From: Candidatus Opitulatrix roisinitermitis
GTDB lineage: Bacteria; Actinomycetota; Actinomycetes; Actinomycetales; Bifidobacteriaceae
DNA: 9,071 bases
NCBI GenBank assembly: GCA_031288055.1
Contig: JAITSD010000083.1
Span: forward strand, 1-9,071
Reading direction: 5' to 3'
Shown here: positions 1 to 6,194 of the stretch, piece after piece
How positions within the stretch are numbered: position 1 is the stretch's first letter
Layout of the letters: each line of letters opens with the position of its first letter
The notes under the pieces: generated by a model
The model's input: the letters and a program-made list of their open reading frames with translations, nothing else
Databases searched by the model: none
What the model was told of the DNA's origin: nothing
Position numbers and translations under genes: made by a program

Positions 1-94
1 AAAATATAGCCCCTAATTTTTTAAAACTGAACTTATTCCAGTTTTTTCTAATTTTTATATTTCTAATTTTTATATTAGTTTTTTTAATATTCAT
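1..94 (-). CDS. Possible 5' end of a divergent gene, cut by the left edge
   Basis: A minus-strand frame opens with ATG at 94-92 and stays open to the left edge (31 codons). The readable start is strongly basic (about ten Lys/Arg), contains the duplicated pentapeptide NIKIR, and ends in a more hydrophobic stretch, FKKLGAIF. A basic cytoplasmic leader before a membrane segment would look like this, but too little is visible to assign a family. The upstream sequence has an AATAAT hexamer six bases before the ATG, matching the promoter spacing of other genes here, but it is weak. AT-rich DNA often gives short open frames. The competing view is that this is intergenic sequence holding the terminator of a plus-strand gene to the left. 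Confidence 0.25.
   Translation of the reverse strand, partial: MNIKKTNIKIRNIKIRKNWNKFSFKKLGAIF
23..47 (+). terminator. Weak candidate rho-independent terminator
   Basis: A perfect 7-bp inverted repeat, AAAACTG (23-29) and CAGTTTT (39-45) with a 9-base loop, runs into more T residues. Only two of seven pairs are G-C, so the stem would be weak. Plus-strand frames have stops at 7-9 and 14-16, so a gene from the left could end just before it. It conflicts with the minus-strand open frame over the same bases, and only one of the two readings need be true. Confidence 0.25.
46..75. repeat. Perfect 15-bp tandem duplication
   Basis: TTCTAATTTTTATAT occurs twice in direct succession, at 46-60 and 61-75, without a mismatch. 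The unit length is a multiple of three, so in the possible minus-strand frame it duplicates the pentapeptide NIKIR without shifting the frame. It looks like a recent slippage duplication in AT-rich DNA. Confidence 0.8.
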
Positions 95-228
95 ACTAAA
101 ATTATTCCAAAAAAAAAAACACTTAATAGCTTGATATCCTTACAACAAAAATGTTAAAAATAGGATAAAATATGTCAACCAAAAGGTAGTAGTCTCCAGT
201 CCCGTTTAAGTACATTTTCTTTAAAAAC

Positions 229-260
229 AGCTTAACAAGTATTTTGGCATTTGTTAAGTT
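229..260. promoter_or_regulatory. Inverted repeat upstream of parA, candidate operator
   Basis: CTTAACAA at 231-238 and TTGTTAAG at 251-258 are exact reverse complements around a 12-base centre. The arms extend outward by one G-T and one A-T pair, to 229-260. The repeat ends 8 bases before the putative -10 and covers the place where a -35 element would sit, so a dimeric regulator binding here could control the parA operon. TTGGCA at 244-249, in the spacer, resembles a -35 but would be 19 bases from the -10. A role is inference; a hairpin or chance symmetry in AT-rich DNA is possible. Confidence 0.4.
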
Positions 261-265
261 AATAG

Positions 266-280
266 TGTTAGAATTAATTT
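266..280 (+). promoter_or_regulatory. Extended -10 promoter of the parA operon, probably leaderless
   Basis: TGTTAGAAT is made of the extended -10 TGT followed by TAGAAT at 269-274. Six bases later comes the parA ATG at 281, which places the expected transcription start on or next to the start codon. The same nine bases at the same distance precede cmk on the other strand. No Shine-Dalgarno-like sequence lies between it and the ATG. Leaderless transcripts are common in actinobacteria. Confidence 0.6.
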
Positions 281-1120
281 ATGATTGATTTTGTTGGTCG
301 GAAGTTTACTGATTTTCCAGAACCTAAGCCGATTACTCAGCATGGACAAGCTAGAGTTGTGGCATTTTGTAATCAAAAAGGTGGTGTTGGCAAAACTACT
401 ACTTGTATAAATCTAGCAGCGGCTTTAGCTGAATATGGTAGAAAAGTTTTAATTGTTGATTTTGATCCACAGGGTGCTGCCTCGGCAGGTTTAGGAATTA
501 ACCCTTATGAAGTGGATAATACTATTTATACTCTTATAACGAATCCTAAATTAGATCCGCAACAATTTATTTTATCAACTAAAATTAAAAATTTGGATAT
601 AATACCAGCCAATATAGATTTGTCAGCTGCTGAAATGCAATTAGTCAGTGAGGTTGCTAGAGAGCAAATTTTAAAATCAGTTTTAGATCCTTTACGTCAA
701 AATTATGACGCTATATTTATAGATTGTCAACCATCGTTAGGGCTTTTAGCAGTTAATGCTTTAGTAGCCTCTGATGGTATTTTAATCCCACTTTCGGCAG
801 AATATTTTGCTATGCGGGGTTTGGCTTTATTAGTTGATACTATTGAAAAAGTTAAGGGTCGGTTAAATTCTAGTTTACAAATTGATGGAATTATTACAAC
901 TATGTTTGATAAAAGAACTCTACATTCAAATGAAGTTATAAAATCCATTTATGGTGGATTTCACGATAATCTTTTACACACAGTAATTTCTCGCTCAGTT
1001 AAATTACCCGATTCCACTATTAGAGCTTTACCTATAACACATTTTGAGCCTAAACATAAAGTAGCGGTGGCTTATTTTCAATTAGCTAGAGAAATAATTG
1101 CCAGAAATATAGTAAAATAG
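281..1120 (+). CDS. parA: ParA/Soj-type chromosome partitioning ATPase
   Basis: MinD/ParA-superfamily P-loop ATPase of 279 residues, expected to act on the nucleoid in chromosome segregation. The deviant Walker A motif KGGVGKTT (33-40), Walker A' DFDPQG (60-65) and Walker B IFIDCQPSLG (145-154, Asp148) are intact. The short N-terminal lead-in (FTDFPEPKPITQHGQARVV) and the block NIDLSAAE (111-118) match the ParA encoded beside scpA in Mycobacterium and Streptomyces, not the oriC-linked ParA paired with ParB. No parB is adjacent, as usual for this version, so its partner is unclear. It heads a five-gene operon, with scpA starting 5 bases after its TAG stop. The start is supported by the promoter element and by homologous sequence beginning within a few residues of the ATG. 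Family assignment is very secure; the exact segregation role is inferred. Confidence 0.95.
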   Translation: MIDFVGRKFTDFPEPKPITQHGQARVVAFCNQKGGVGKTTTCINLAAALAEYGRKVLIVDFDPQGAASAGLGINPYEVDNTIYTLITNPKLDPQQFILSTKIKNLDIIPANIDLSAAEMQLVSEVAREQILKSVLDPLRQNYDAIFIDCQPSLGLLAVNALVASDGILIPLSAEYFAMRGLALLVDTIEKVKGRLNSSLQIDGIITTMFDKRTLHSNEVIKSIYGGFHDNLLHTVISRSVKLPDSTIRALPITHFEPKHKVAVAYFQLAREIIARNIVK

Positions 1121-1125
1121 TTTTT

Positions 1126-1860
1126 ATGTCTGAAGAGTTTATAGTTTCTCAACCAGCTTTTTCAGGTTCTTACAGTCTTATGTTGGAGTTAATACGAAAA
1201 AATAAACTAGATATTTCGAAAATTTCTTTATATTCAATTGTGGATGAATTTTTGGTTTATGTTAATAAAATAAAAGAAACCAATAAATTATCTGAAATGT
1301 CCGATTTTTGTCAAACAGCCACTCTTATGTTAAAAATAAAATTATCAGTGCTTTTGCCTAAACCTGAATCTTTAATGACTGAGGAAGATTTTGAACTTTT
1401 AGAAGCTAAAGATATTTTATTTGCTAAATTATTACAATATTCAGCTTTTCAAACAGTGGCAAAAGTTTTTGACAAACAAATTAATGCCGTCCAAAAAACT
1501 TATCCTAGAATTGGTCAAATTGATGAAATGGAGATTTTACCGCCTTTAAAATGGAATATAACAGGGATTAAATTAGCTAAAGTTTTTAGTCAAGTTTTAT
1601 TAGCTAAAATGCCTGATAAATTAGACATTTCCTATTTACACAATCCTAAATATTTAGTCATCACACAGCGTCAAATTATTTTGCGTAATTTGACTAAAGT
1701 AAATAAGTTGTCTTTTAATAAACTAGTTAAAAAACAAGCTAACCCGTTGGTTACCTGTGTTATATTTTTAACTTTATTGATTATGTATAAGGACAGAGAA
1801 ATTGAATTAAGACAAGCTAAACATTTAAGTGATATAAATATTATGAAAGTTAAAAAATAA
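1126..1860 (+). CDS. scpA: Segregation and condensation protein A (SMC kleisin)
   Basis: ScpA is the kleisin subunit that bridges the SMC ATPase heads and binds ScpB, organising and condensing the chromosome. The N-terminal helical domain is recognisable from DISKISLYSIVDEFLVYV through ATLMLKIKLSVLLP (about 29-77). The C-terminal winged-helix portion is seen in VTCVIFLTLLIMYKDREIEL (about 209-228). Its 244 residues fit the family. The protein is divergent: the usual F-E-G-P-L/F-D-L-L-L motif reads FSGSYSLML (12-20), and the linker is rich in Lys and Asn, as expected in an AT-rich genome. It sits between parA (5-base gap) and scpB (3-base gap), the standard order, which makes the assignment firm despite the divergence. 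There is no Shine-Dalgarno-like sequence, so translation is probably coupled to parA. No smc gene is visible in the window. Confidence 0.9.
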   Translation: MSEEFIVSQPAFSGSYSLMLELIRKNKLDISKISLYSIVDEFLVYVNKIKETNKLSEMSDFCQTATLMLKIKLSVLLPKPESLMTEEDFELLEAKDILFAKLLQYSAFQTVAKVFDKQINAVQKTYPRIGQIDEMEILPPLKWNITGIKLAKVFSQVLLAKMPDKLDISYLHNPKYLVITQRQIILRNLTKVNKLSFNKLVKKQANPLVTCVIFLTLLIMYKDREIELRQAKHLSDINIMKVKK

Positions 1861-1863
1861 TTT

Positions 1864-2514
1864 ATGAAATCGGTTAATTTAACATCAGTAAATGATGGTC
1901 AAAAAAAGTTAAATGAGACTAAACCTAAACAAAAAAAAGATAGAGTAAAATTGCTTTTAGAGACCGATTTAGCAAAAGCTATGGAGGCTATTTTAATTAT
2001 TTCACCCAAAGCTATAACAGTTAAAGATTTATGGCAAGTTATTTATAAAATAGATAAATCTATAACTCAAACTAAAATAGAACAAGTATTAATTAATTTA
2101 GTTAAAAAATATTCGTTTAATTATGGTTTTAGTTTGAGCAAAACCTCTTTAGGTTATAGATTTTATTCATCGGTGGAACAAAAATTAATAGTGGAAAGTT
2201 TTTTACAAAACATTCAAATTGAACAGAACTTATCTTTAAGTTCTTTGGAGACTTTGGCTATTGTAGCTTATAAAGGCCCTATTTCTAGGACGGAGATAAA
2301 CTCTATTAGGGGAGTTAATTCTGATTCTACTATTAGAACTTTGCAATTACGCGATTTAATAACTGTTAAAAATCCAAATAAAACTAATATTGTTACGCTT
2401 TTTGAAGTAACTGATTTATTTTTGGAAAAAATGTCTATTTCCTCCTTAGACCAATTACCGCCTTTGGCTCCGTATTTGCCTGATGAACCATTATTAGATA
2501 AAAAAGTTATTTGA
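1864..2514 (+). CDS. scpB: Segregation and condensation protein B
   Basis: ScpB is a tandem winged-helix protein that dimerises and binds ScpA in the SMC-ScpAB condensin. The first winged helix starts near LAKAMEAILIISPKAITVKDL (36-56). The second carries the family signature LETLAIVAYKGPISRTEI (128-145), followed by IRGVNSD (148-154), and the end has LDQLPPLAPYLPDEP (195-209), typical of actinobacterial ScpB. A Lys/Asn-rich N-terminal tail of about 30 residues precedes the domain; it could be a real disordered tail, and no internal start fits better. It begins 3 bases after scpA. It ends with TGA followed at once by in-frame TAA (2512-2517), a tandem stop. The gene is intact and of normal length (216 residues). 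Confidence 0.93.
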   Translation: MKSVNLTSVNDGQKKLNETKPKQKKDRVKLLLETDLAKAMEAILIISPKAITVKDLWQVIYKIDKSITQTKIEQVLINLVKKYSFNYGFSLSKTSLGYRFYSSVEQKLIVESFLQNIQIEQNLSLSSLETLAIVAYKGPISRTEINSIRGVNSDSTIRTLQLRDLITVKNPNKTNIVTLFEVTDLFLEKMSISSLDQLPPLAPYLPDEPLLDKKVI

Positions 2515-2537
2515 TAAAAGATAAAATTGTGTAAAAT

Positions 2538-3263
2538 ATGGAAAAGATAAGACTCCAAAAAGCTTTGGCAATGGCTGGTGTAGCTTCTAGACGAGCATCT
2601 GAAAAGCTGATTGAACAAGCTAGGGTTGAAGTCAATGACCAAATAATTGCTGAGCAGGGTTTTCGGGTTTGTCTGGATACTGATGTTATAAAAGTGGACG
2701 GAGCTAGAATTAGTTTTGATAAAAATAAAATTGTTTTGGTTTTAAATAAGCCAATTGGAGTGGAAAGCACTATGTCTATTGAAACTAATAATACATCTTT
2801 GGCAGATTTAATACCAGTTAAATATAAAGGTATTTTTCCTATTGGTAGATTAGACAAAAATACTACTGGTCTTTTACTTTTTACTAATGATGGAGAGTTA
2901 ACTTATCGTTTATCACATCCTAAATATAAAGTTTCAAAAAAATATATTTGTTTAATTGCTGGACAAATAGGCAATAATAAAATTAAACAATTGTTGCAAG
3001 GCGTTAGTTTAGAAGATGGTTTATCTAGATTCGATAAAGTTAAAATAATTGGCTCAAATGGCGATAAAACTATTTTGGAAATTATTTTACATAGCGGGAA
3101 AAATAGAATTATTAGGCGTACTTTAAAAGCTCTAGGTTTTGAGATTTTAGAACTGTCTAGAATTGCTTTTGGCTCAATTATGTTGGGCGAATTAAAATTA
3201 GGTAAAATGCGAGTTTTGTCTGCCACCGAGGTTGGTTCTTTGGCTAAATTGGTTCAGCTTTAA
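2538..3263 (+). CDS. rluB: 23S rRNA pseudouridine synthase, RluB/RsuA family
   Basis: This enzyme isomerises a uridine in 23S rRNA to pseudouridine during 50S maturation; by synteny it is the RluB type. An S4 RNA-binding domain opens the protein (about 3-50, with LQKALAMAGVASRRASEKLI and a VEVND turn). The RsuA-type catalytic domain follows, with KPIGVEST (71-78) and the motif GRLDKNTTGLLLFTNDGEL (103-121), in which Asp106 is the expected catalytic aspartate. The basic block KNRIIRR lies near the C-terminus. Its 241 residues match the family, and it follows scpB as in most actinobacteria. A hexamer TAAAAT directly abuts the ATG, too close to be the promoter of this start, so I treat the gene as part of the parA operon. 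RsuA/RluE-type specificity cannot be fully excluded from sequence alone. Confidence 0.9.
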   Translation: MEKIRLQKALAMAGVASRRASEKLIEQARVEVNDQIIAEQGFRVCLDTDVIKVDGARISFDKNKIVLVLNKPIGVESTMSIETNNTSLADLIPVKYKGIFPIGRLDKNTTGLLLFTNDGELTYRLSHPKYKVSKKYICLIAGQIGNNKIKQLLQGVSLEDGLSRFDKVKIIGSNGDKTILEIILHSGKNRIIRRTLKALGFEILELSRIAFGSIMLGELKLGKMRVLSATEVGSLAKLVQL

Positions 3264-3269
3264 ATATAT

Positions 3270-4145
3270 ATGTTAAATAATTTTTCTAACCAAGATAATA
3301 ATAAATTAGTAGCTTGGGAAAAATATTCTAATTATTTTGATGAAATTGAAACTTTTGATCGAGGTGGTAAATCTTCTAATAGACCACGCACTAAAAAACA
3401 AGTGAAATATATTAATACTAAAGTAGCTTATATAATTTCTGTAGCCAGAGGTCGTTATAGTTTAGATAATGGTTTATTAGCTCGCACAGGTCGGCAATTA
3501 GGAGTCACTAAATTAGTGGTGGGGGATAAGGTTGAATATAAAGTCGGGCAAAATAATTTAGATAAAGTTAATTTAAGTAACAACCATTTAGCCGAGGCTG
3601 GTAATTTAGTTAATAACAACTTAGTTCAAATAGTTAAAATCTTTCCTCGAACCACTGTTTTATCCAGAACTTCAAATGATGGTTCACCAATTATTAAAAC
3701 AATGGCTAGTAATTTTAATACTGTTTTAATTTTGCAGTCCTTAGATGATAAAAATTATTCAGGAGATTTTATAAATCGAATTATTAGCTCATTAGAGGGG
3801 CAAAGCGTTAGAATAATTATTGGTTTAACAAAATGTGATTTATCTGATTTATACGGCGTGGTGCCAAAAGTTTATGCTGATTTAACTAATTATAAAATTG
3901 TGAAGTTTTCTATAAATAGGAAACCTGAGTTTATTCCGAAAAATGTTACGGTTATTATAGGTAAATCAGGTGTGGGTAAATCAAGTTTGTTAAATAAATA
4001 TATACCTGGAGCTAAACAAAAAATCGGAGATGTAAATACAACAACTAATCAAGGTCGGCACACCACTAGTGCTGTTCGGGCTTTTAAATATGAGCAAACT
4101 TGGATTATTGATACTCCTGGCGTTAGATCGTTTGGTTTACTTTAA
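3270..4145 (+). CDS. rsgA: Circularly permuted GTPase RsgA, lacking its C-terminal zinc domain
   Basis: RsgA (YjeQ) is a GTPase that proofreads late 30S subunit assembly. The actinobacterial N-terminus with RPRTKKQ (38-44) leads into the OB-fold (about 50-130). The permuted G motifs then follow in the diagnostic order: G4 TKCD (187-190), G1 GKSGVGKS (231-238), G2 region GRHTTS (262-267) and G3 DTPG (281-284). The protein then ends with VRSFGLL. Family members continue for some 40-80 residues with a helical Cys/His zinc-binding domain that contacts the 30S subunit; none of it is present here. The stop overlaps the der stop on the other strand, so the sequence that should encode the domain is occupied by der. 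The gene starts 6 bases after rluB, whereas rsgA usually lies near aroA in actinobacteria. Either the short form works or the gene is decaying. Confidence 0.88.
   Translation: MLNNFSNQDNNKLVAWEKYSNYFDEIETFDRGGKSSNRPRTKKQVKYINTKVAYIISVARGRYSLDNGLLARTGRQLGVTKLVVGDKVEYKVGQNNLDKVNLSNNHLAEAGNLVNNNLVQIVKIFPRTTVLSRTSNDGSPIIKTMASNFNTVLILQSLDDKNYSGDFINRIISSLEGQSVRIIIGLTKCDLSDLYGVVPKVYADLTNYKIVKFSINRKPEFIPKNVTVIIGKSGVGKSSLLNKYIPGAKQKIGDVNTTTNQGRHTTSAVRAFKYEQTWIIDTPGVRSFGLL
4142..4145. other. Tail-to-tail overlap of rsgA and der stop codons
   Basis: The rsgA stop TAA occupies 4143-4145 and the der stop, read on the minus strand, occupies 4142-4144. Two converging operons therefore meet with no intergenic space and no visible hairpin terminator at the junction. 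Transcripts from each side probably extend into the opposite gene as antisense RNA unless another mechanism ends them. Confidence 0.9.
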
Positions 4146-5476
4146 CTTTTGCCTTTAGATCGTTTAGGGCGAGGTTTAATAGTCATTTTAATAGGTGTGC
4201 CATAAAAAGAAAAAACTTTGCGTAAATTATTTTCTATAAAACGCATATAAGGAGCCGTAAGATAATCTGTGGTATGCCAAATAATTTTTGGTGGTTTTAT
4301 ATCTACTTGTGAACCATAGAGTATTCTTGGTTGTTTACCACCTCTAACTGGGTGAGGTTTAGCATCTGTTATTTGTTTTATAAATTGGTTAATTTTAGCG
4401 GTAGTAATTCGTTTTTTATAGGAATGCAAAACTTCGACTAAAGCTTTATCAATTCGGTTAATATGCCATTTGGTTTTAGCACTAAAATTAATTTGAGGTG
4501 CCCAATTGACAAAGTCTAGTTTAGTATCAATATCTATTTGTATAGAGTTTTTTTGGTCTTCATTTAGTAGATCCCATTTATTAAAAGCTACAATTATAGC
4601 TTTTCCAACTAAAATAACTTCTGATAAAATTTTCATATCCTGTTCAGTAACGCCTTGCGTGGAATCAATTAGAAAAAGCACTACATCAGATCTATCAATA
4701 GCTAAATGGGTTCTAATAGAGGAATAATAATCAATTTCACCAAGTGTCCACTGCTTTTTTTTAATTCCCGCTGTATCAATAAAATTATATTGGCGTTTAT
4801 TCAATTCAATAATTTGATCAACTGGGTCACGCGTTGTGCCGGCTTTATCATTGACCGTGACTCGTTTTTCTCCTAGAAGTGCATTCAATAAAGAGGATTT
4901 TCCACAATTTGGTTTACCGATTAAAGCCACATTAGCAACATTGTTTTGTATGGTGTTATTAGTTGACCAATTATTAGTTTTTTGAATAATTTTTAATTTA
5001 TTAACCATTAAATCTAGTAAATCACCTATACCTCGACCGTGTAAAGCTGAAATTGGTTGGGGTTCGCCTAATCCTAAAGTGTAAAATTGAGCTGTTTCAT
5101 TTTCGTGAGTTTGATTATCAACTTTATTAACCACTAAAATAACTTGTTTTTGACTTTTGTAAATAAGTTTTAACATTTGTTCGTCTGTATTAGTCACGCC
5201 AGTGTTGACATCGGTTAGAAAAATTAAAATATCAGCTGAGTTTATAGCGTTTTCCGATTGTTTGGCTACACTTAAATCTATCCCTTTGACTCTTTTAGCC
5301 CATCCGCCAGTATCCATTATTTCAAAATCTAAACTATTCCAATTAGTTTTGTAATTAATTGTATCTCTTGTTACACCTGGTTGGTCTTGTGTCACAGCTA
5401 ACCGTTTACCCAAAATACGATTTATTAGAGTTGATTTACCAACATTAGGGCGACCGATAATAGCAACTTTTAACAT
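4142..5476 (-). CDS. der: Double-domain ribosome assembly GTPase Der (EngA)
   Basis: Der has two tandem GTPase domains and a KH-like domain, and is essential for 50S subunit maturation. Domain 1 shows G1 GRPNVGKS (8-15), G3 DTGG (55-58) and G4 NKVD (117-120). Domain 2 shows G1 GKPNCGKS (187-194), G3 DTAG (234-237) and G4 NKWD (299-302). The KH-like domain (about 350-435) contains GGKQPRILYGSQV and a TPIKMTIKPRPKRS tail. LGLGEPQPISALHGRG (134-149) is close to actinobacterial Der. A Cys replaces the usual Val in the second P-loop (GKPNCGKS), outside the invariant residues. Length (444) and domain set are complete, without the N-terminal extension of mycobacterial Der. It starts 4 bases after the cmk stop with no Shine-Dalgarno sequence, so it is probably translated by coupling from the cmk promoter. 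The cmk-der order is normal but the pair is inverted relative to rluB. Confidence 0.96.
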   Translation of the reverse strand: MLKVAIIGRPNVGKSTLINRILGKRLAVTQDQPGVTRDTINYKTNWNSLDFEIMDTGGWAKRVKGIDLSVAKQSENAINSADILIFLTDVNTGVTNTDEQMLKLIYKSQKQVILVVNKVDNQTHENETAQFYTLGLGEPQPISALHGRGIGDLLDLMVNKLKIIQKTNNWSTNNTIQNNVANVALIGKPNCGKSSLLNALLGEKRVTVNDKAGTTRDPVDQIIELNKRQYNFIDTAGIKKKQWTLGEIDYYSSIRTHLAIDRSDVVLFLIDSTQGVTEQDMKILSEVILVGKAIIVAFNKWDLLNEDQKNSIQIDIDTKLDFVNWAPQINFSAKTKWHINRIDKALVEVLHSYKKRITTAKINQFIKQITDAKPHPVRGGKQPRILYGSQVDIKPPKIIWHTTDYLTAPYMRFIENNLRKVFSFYGTPIKMTIKPRPKRSKGKS

Positions 5477-5480
5477 AAAC

Positions 5481-6194
5481 TTACTTTAAATTGTTTAGTT
5501 TAGAATTGATTATTTTGGCTATAAAATCTACGGTTTGGTTTAACGACATATCAGTATTGTCTACCACGACTGTGTCAGCTGAGGGATTGGCAAAGTTATT
5601 AATTTGTAAATCTGCTTTATCTCTTTTATCAATAGATTTAGCTAGGCTGGTGATATCTTTTATATTTAATTCTTTGGCTCGGCGGCGAGCTCGGGTAGTT
5701 TCATTTGATTTTAATAATATTTTAATATCTGCTTCAGGTATCACCACTTTAGCAATATCTCGTCCTTCAACTATTATACCCTTAGTATGCGAATGTTGGT
5801 TGGTAAAATTATGTTTGGCTATTATAGACTGCTGCCAAGCAATTAATAGAGCTCTAATTTGTGGAATGGAGGCTATATGACTGACTAATTTAGTTATATT
5901 TTGGTTTCTTAGTTGATTATTGATATTTTTGTTAAAGTATAAAATTTTAAAGTTTTCTGGATTCAAGTTAATTGTAAGTTTTCTCTGACTAATTAATTTA
6001 TCAAGTAAGTGGCAAAAATTAGCTGTATTCTTATTATTTTCAAGATTATGTTTTTCAGATTTTACAATATAAGTTATGGCTCTATACATGGAACCAGTGT
6101 CTAAATAAGCTAAATGATATTTTTTGGCCAGTAGTTTAGCGGTTGATGATTTTCCGCTGCCACTAGCTCCGTCAATAGCTATAATTGAACTCAT
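5481..6194 (-). CDS. cmk: Cytidylate kinase
   Basis: Cmk phosphorylates CMP and dCMP with ATP, feeding CTP and dCTP synthesis. The Walker A motif GASGSGKSS (9-17), the NMP-site motif YLDTGSMYRA (30-39), the VEGRDI block and the LID region with TRARRRAKEL are all recognisable. Length (237) is normal. Several conserved positions differ: the family's GRD-I/M-GTVV reads GRDIAKVV, and RDxxDxxRA in the CMP site reads RDKADLQIN, so an arginine that lines the pyrimidine pocket in the E. coli enzyme appears replaced by Ile (alignment by eye). The gene is otherwise intact and heads the cmk-der pair, the usual partners in actinobacteria. Its start is fixed by the family N-terminus and by an extended -10 exactly six bases upstream. 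Confidence 0.93.
   Translation of the reverse strand: MSSIIAIDGASGSGKSSTAKLLAKKYHLAYLDTGSMYRAITYIVKSEKHNLENNKNTANFCHLLDKLISQRKLTINLNPENFKILYFNKNINNQLRNQNITKLVSHIASIPQIRALLIAWQQSIIAKHNFTNQHSHTKGIIVEGRDIAKVVIPEADIKILLKSNETTRARRRAKELNIKDITSLAKSIDKRDKADLQINNFANPSADTVVVDNTDMSLNQTVDFIAKIINSKLNNLK

Larger units (their letters stand above)
95..280. other. AT-rich leader region upstream of parA
   Basis: No coding frame of useful length is visible on either strand. The region has a run of eleven A at 109-119, a slightly GC-richer patch at about 180-213 that I cannot assign, a long inverted repeat at 229-260 and the parA promoter element. I looked for the xerD gene that often precedes parA in actinobacteria, for a tRNA, and for a parS-like palindrome, and saw none. 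The GC-richer patch could be a small RNA or upstream regulatory DNA, but I see no folding that argues for it. Confidence 0.5.

Noticed and set aside
1..136. Plus-strand hydrophobic frame (FLIFIFLIFI-like) as the end of a membrane protein
   Set aside because: T-rich DNA automatically encodes Phe/Leu/Ile; the composition is low complexity and the frame has no start or homology signal in view.
135..167. TATCCT/AGGATA inverted repeat before parA
   Set aside because: Only six pairs separated by 21 bases and not followed by a T-run; expected by chance in this composition.
180..213. GC-richer patch before parA as a tRNA or small RNA
   Set aside because: I found no cloverleaf arms, no T-loop sequence and no convincing stem, so there is nothing to support an RNA gene.
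2512..2517. TGA read as tryptophan at the end of scpB
   Set aside because: TGA is followed at once by in-frame TAA, scpB is complete at this point, and Trp is encoded by TGG elsewhere (for example in scpB and der). The standard code fits.
2529..2537. GTGTAAAAT directly before rluB as a promoter
   Set aside because: The hexamer TAAAAT touches the ATG, so transcription would begin inside the coding sequence, and the next in-frame ATG (2571) would cut into the S4 domain. rluB is better explained as part of the parA operon.
2507..2857. Minus-strand open frames opposite scpB/rluB (2268-2642, 2507-2857) and rluB (2903-3226)
   Set aside because: They lie wholly or mostly opposite well-recognised genes, have no family resemblance, and arise because complementary frames of AT-rich coding sequence contain few stops.
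5491..5880. Plus-strand open frames inside der (4506-4727) and cmk (5491-5880), and a minus-strand frame inside parA (727-948)
   Set aside because: Each is opposite a secure gene with intact motifs and has no recognisable domains; they are shadow frames.
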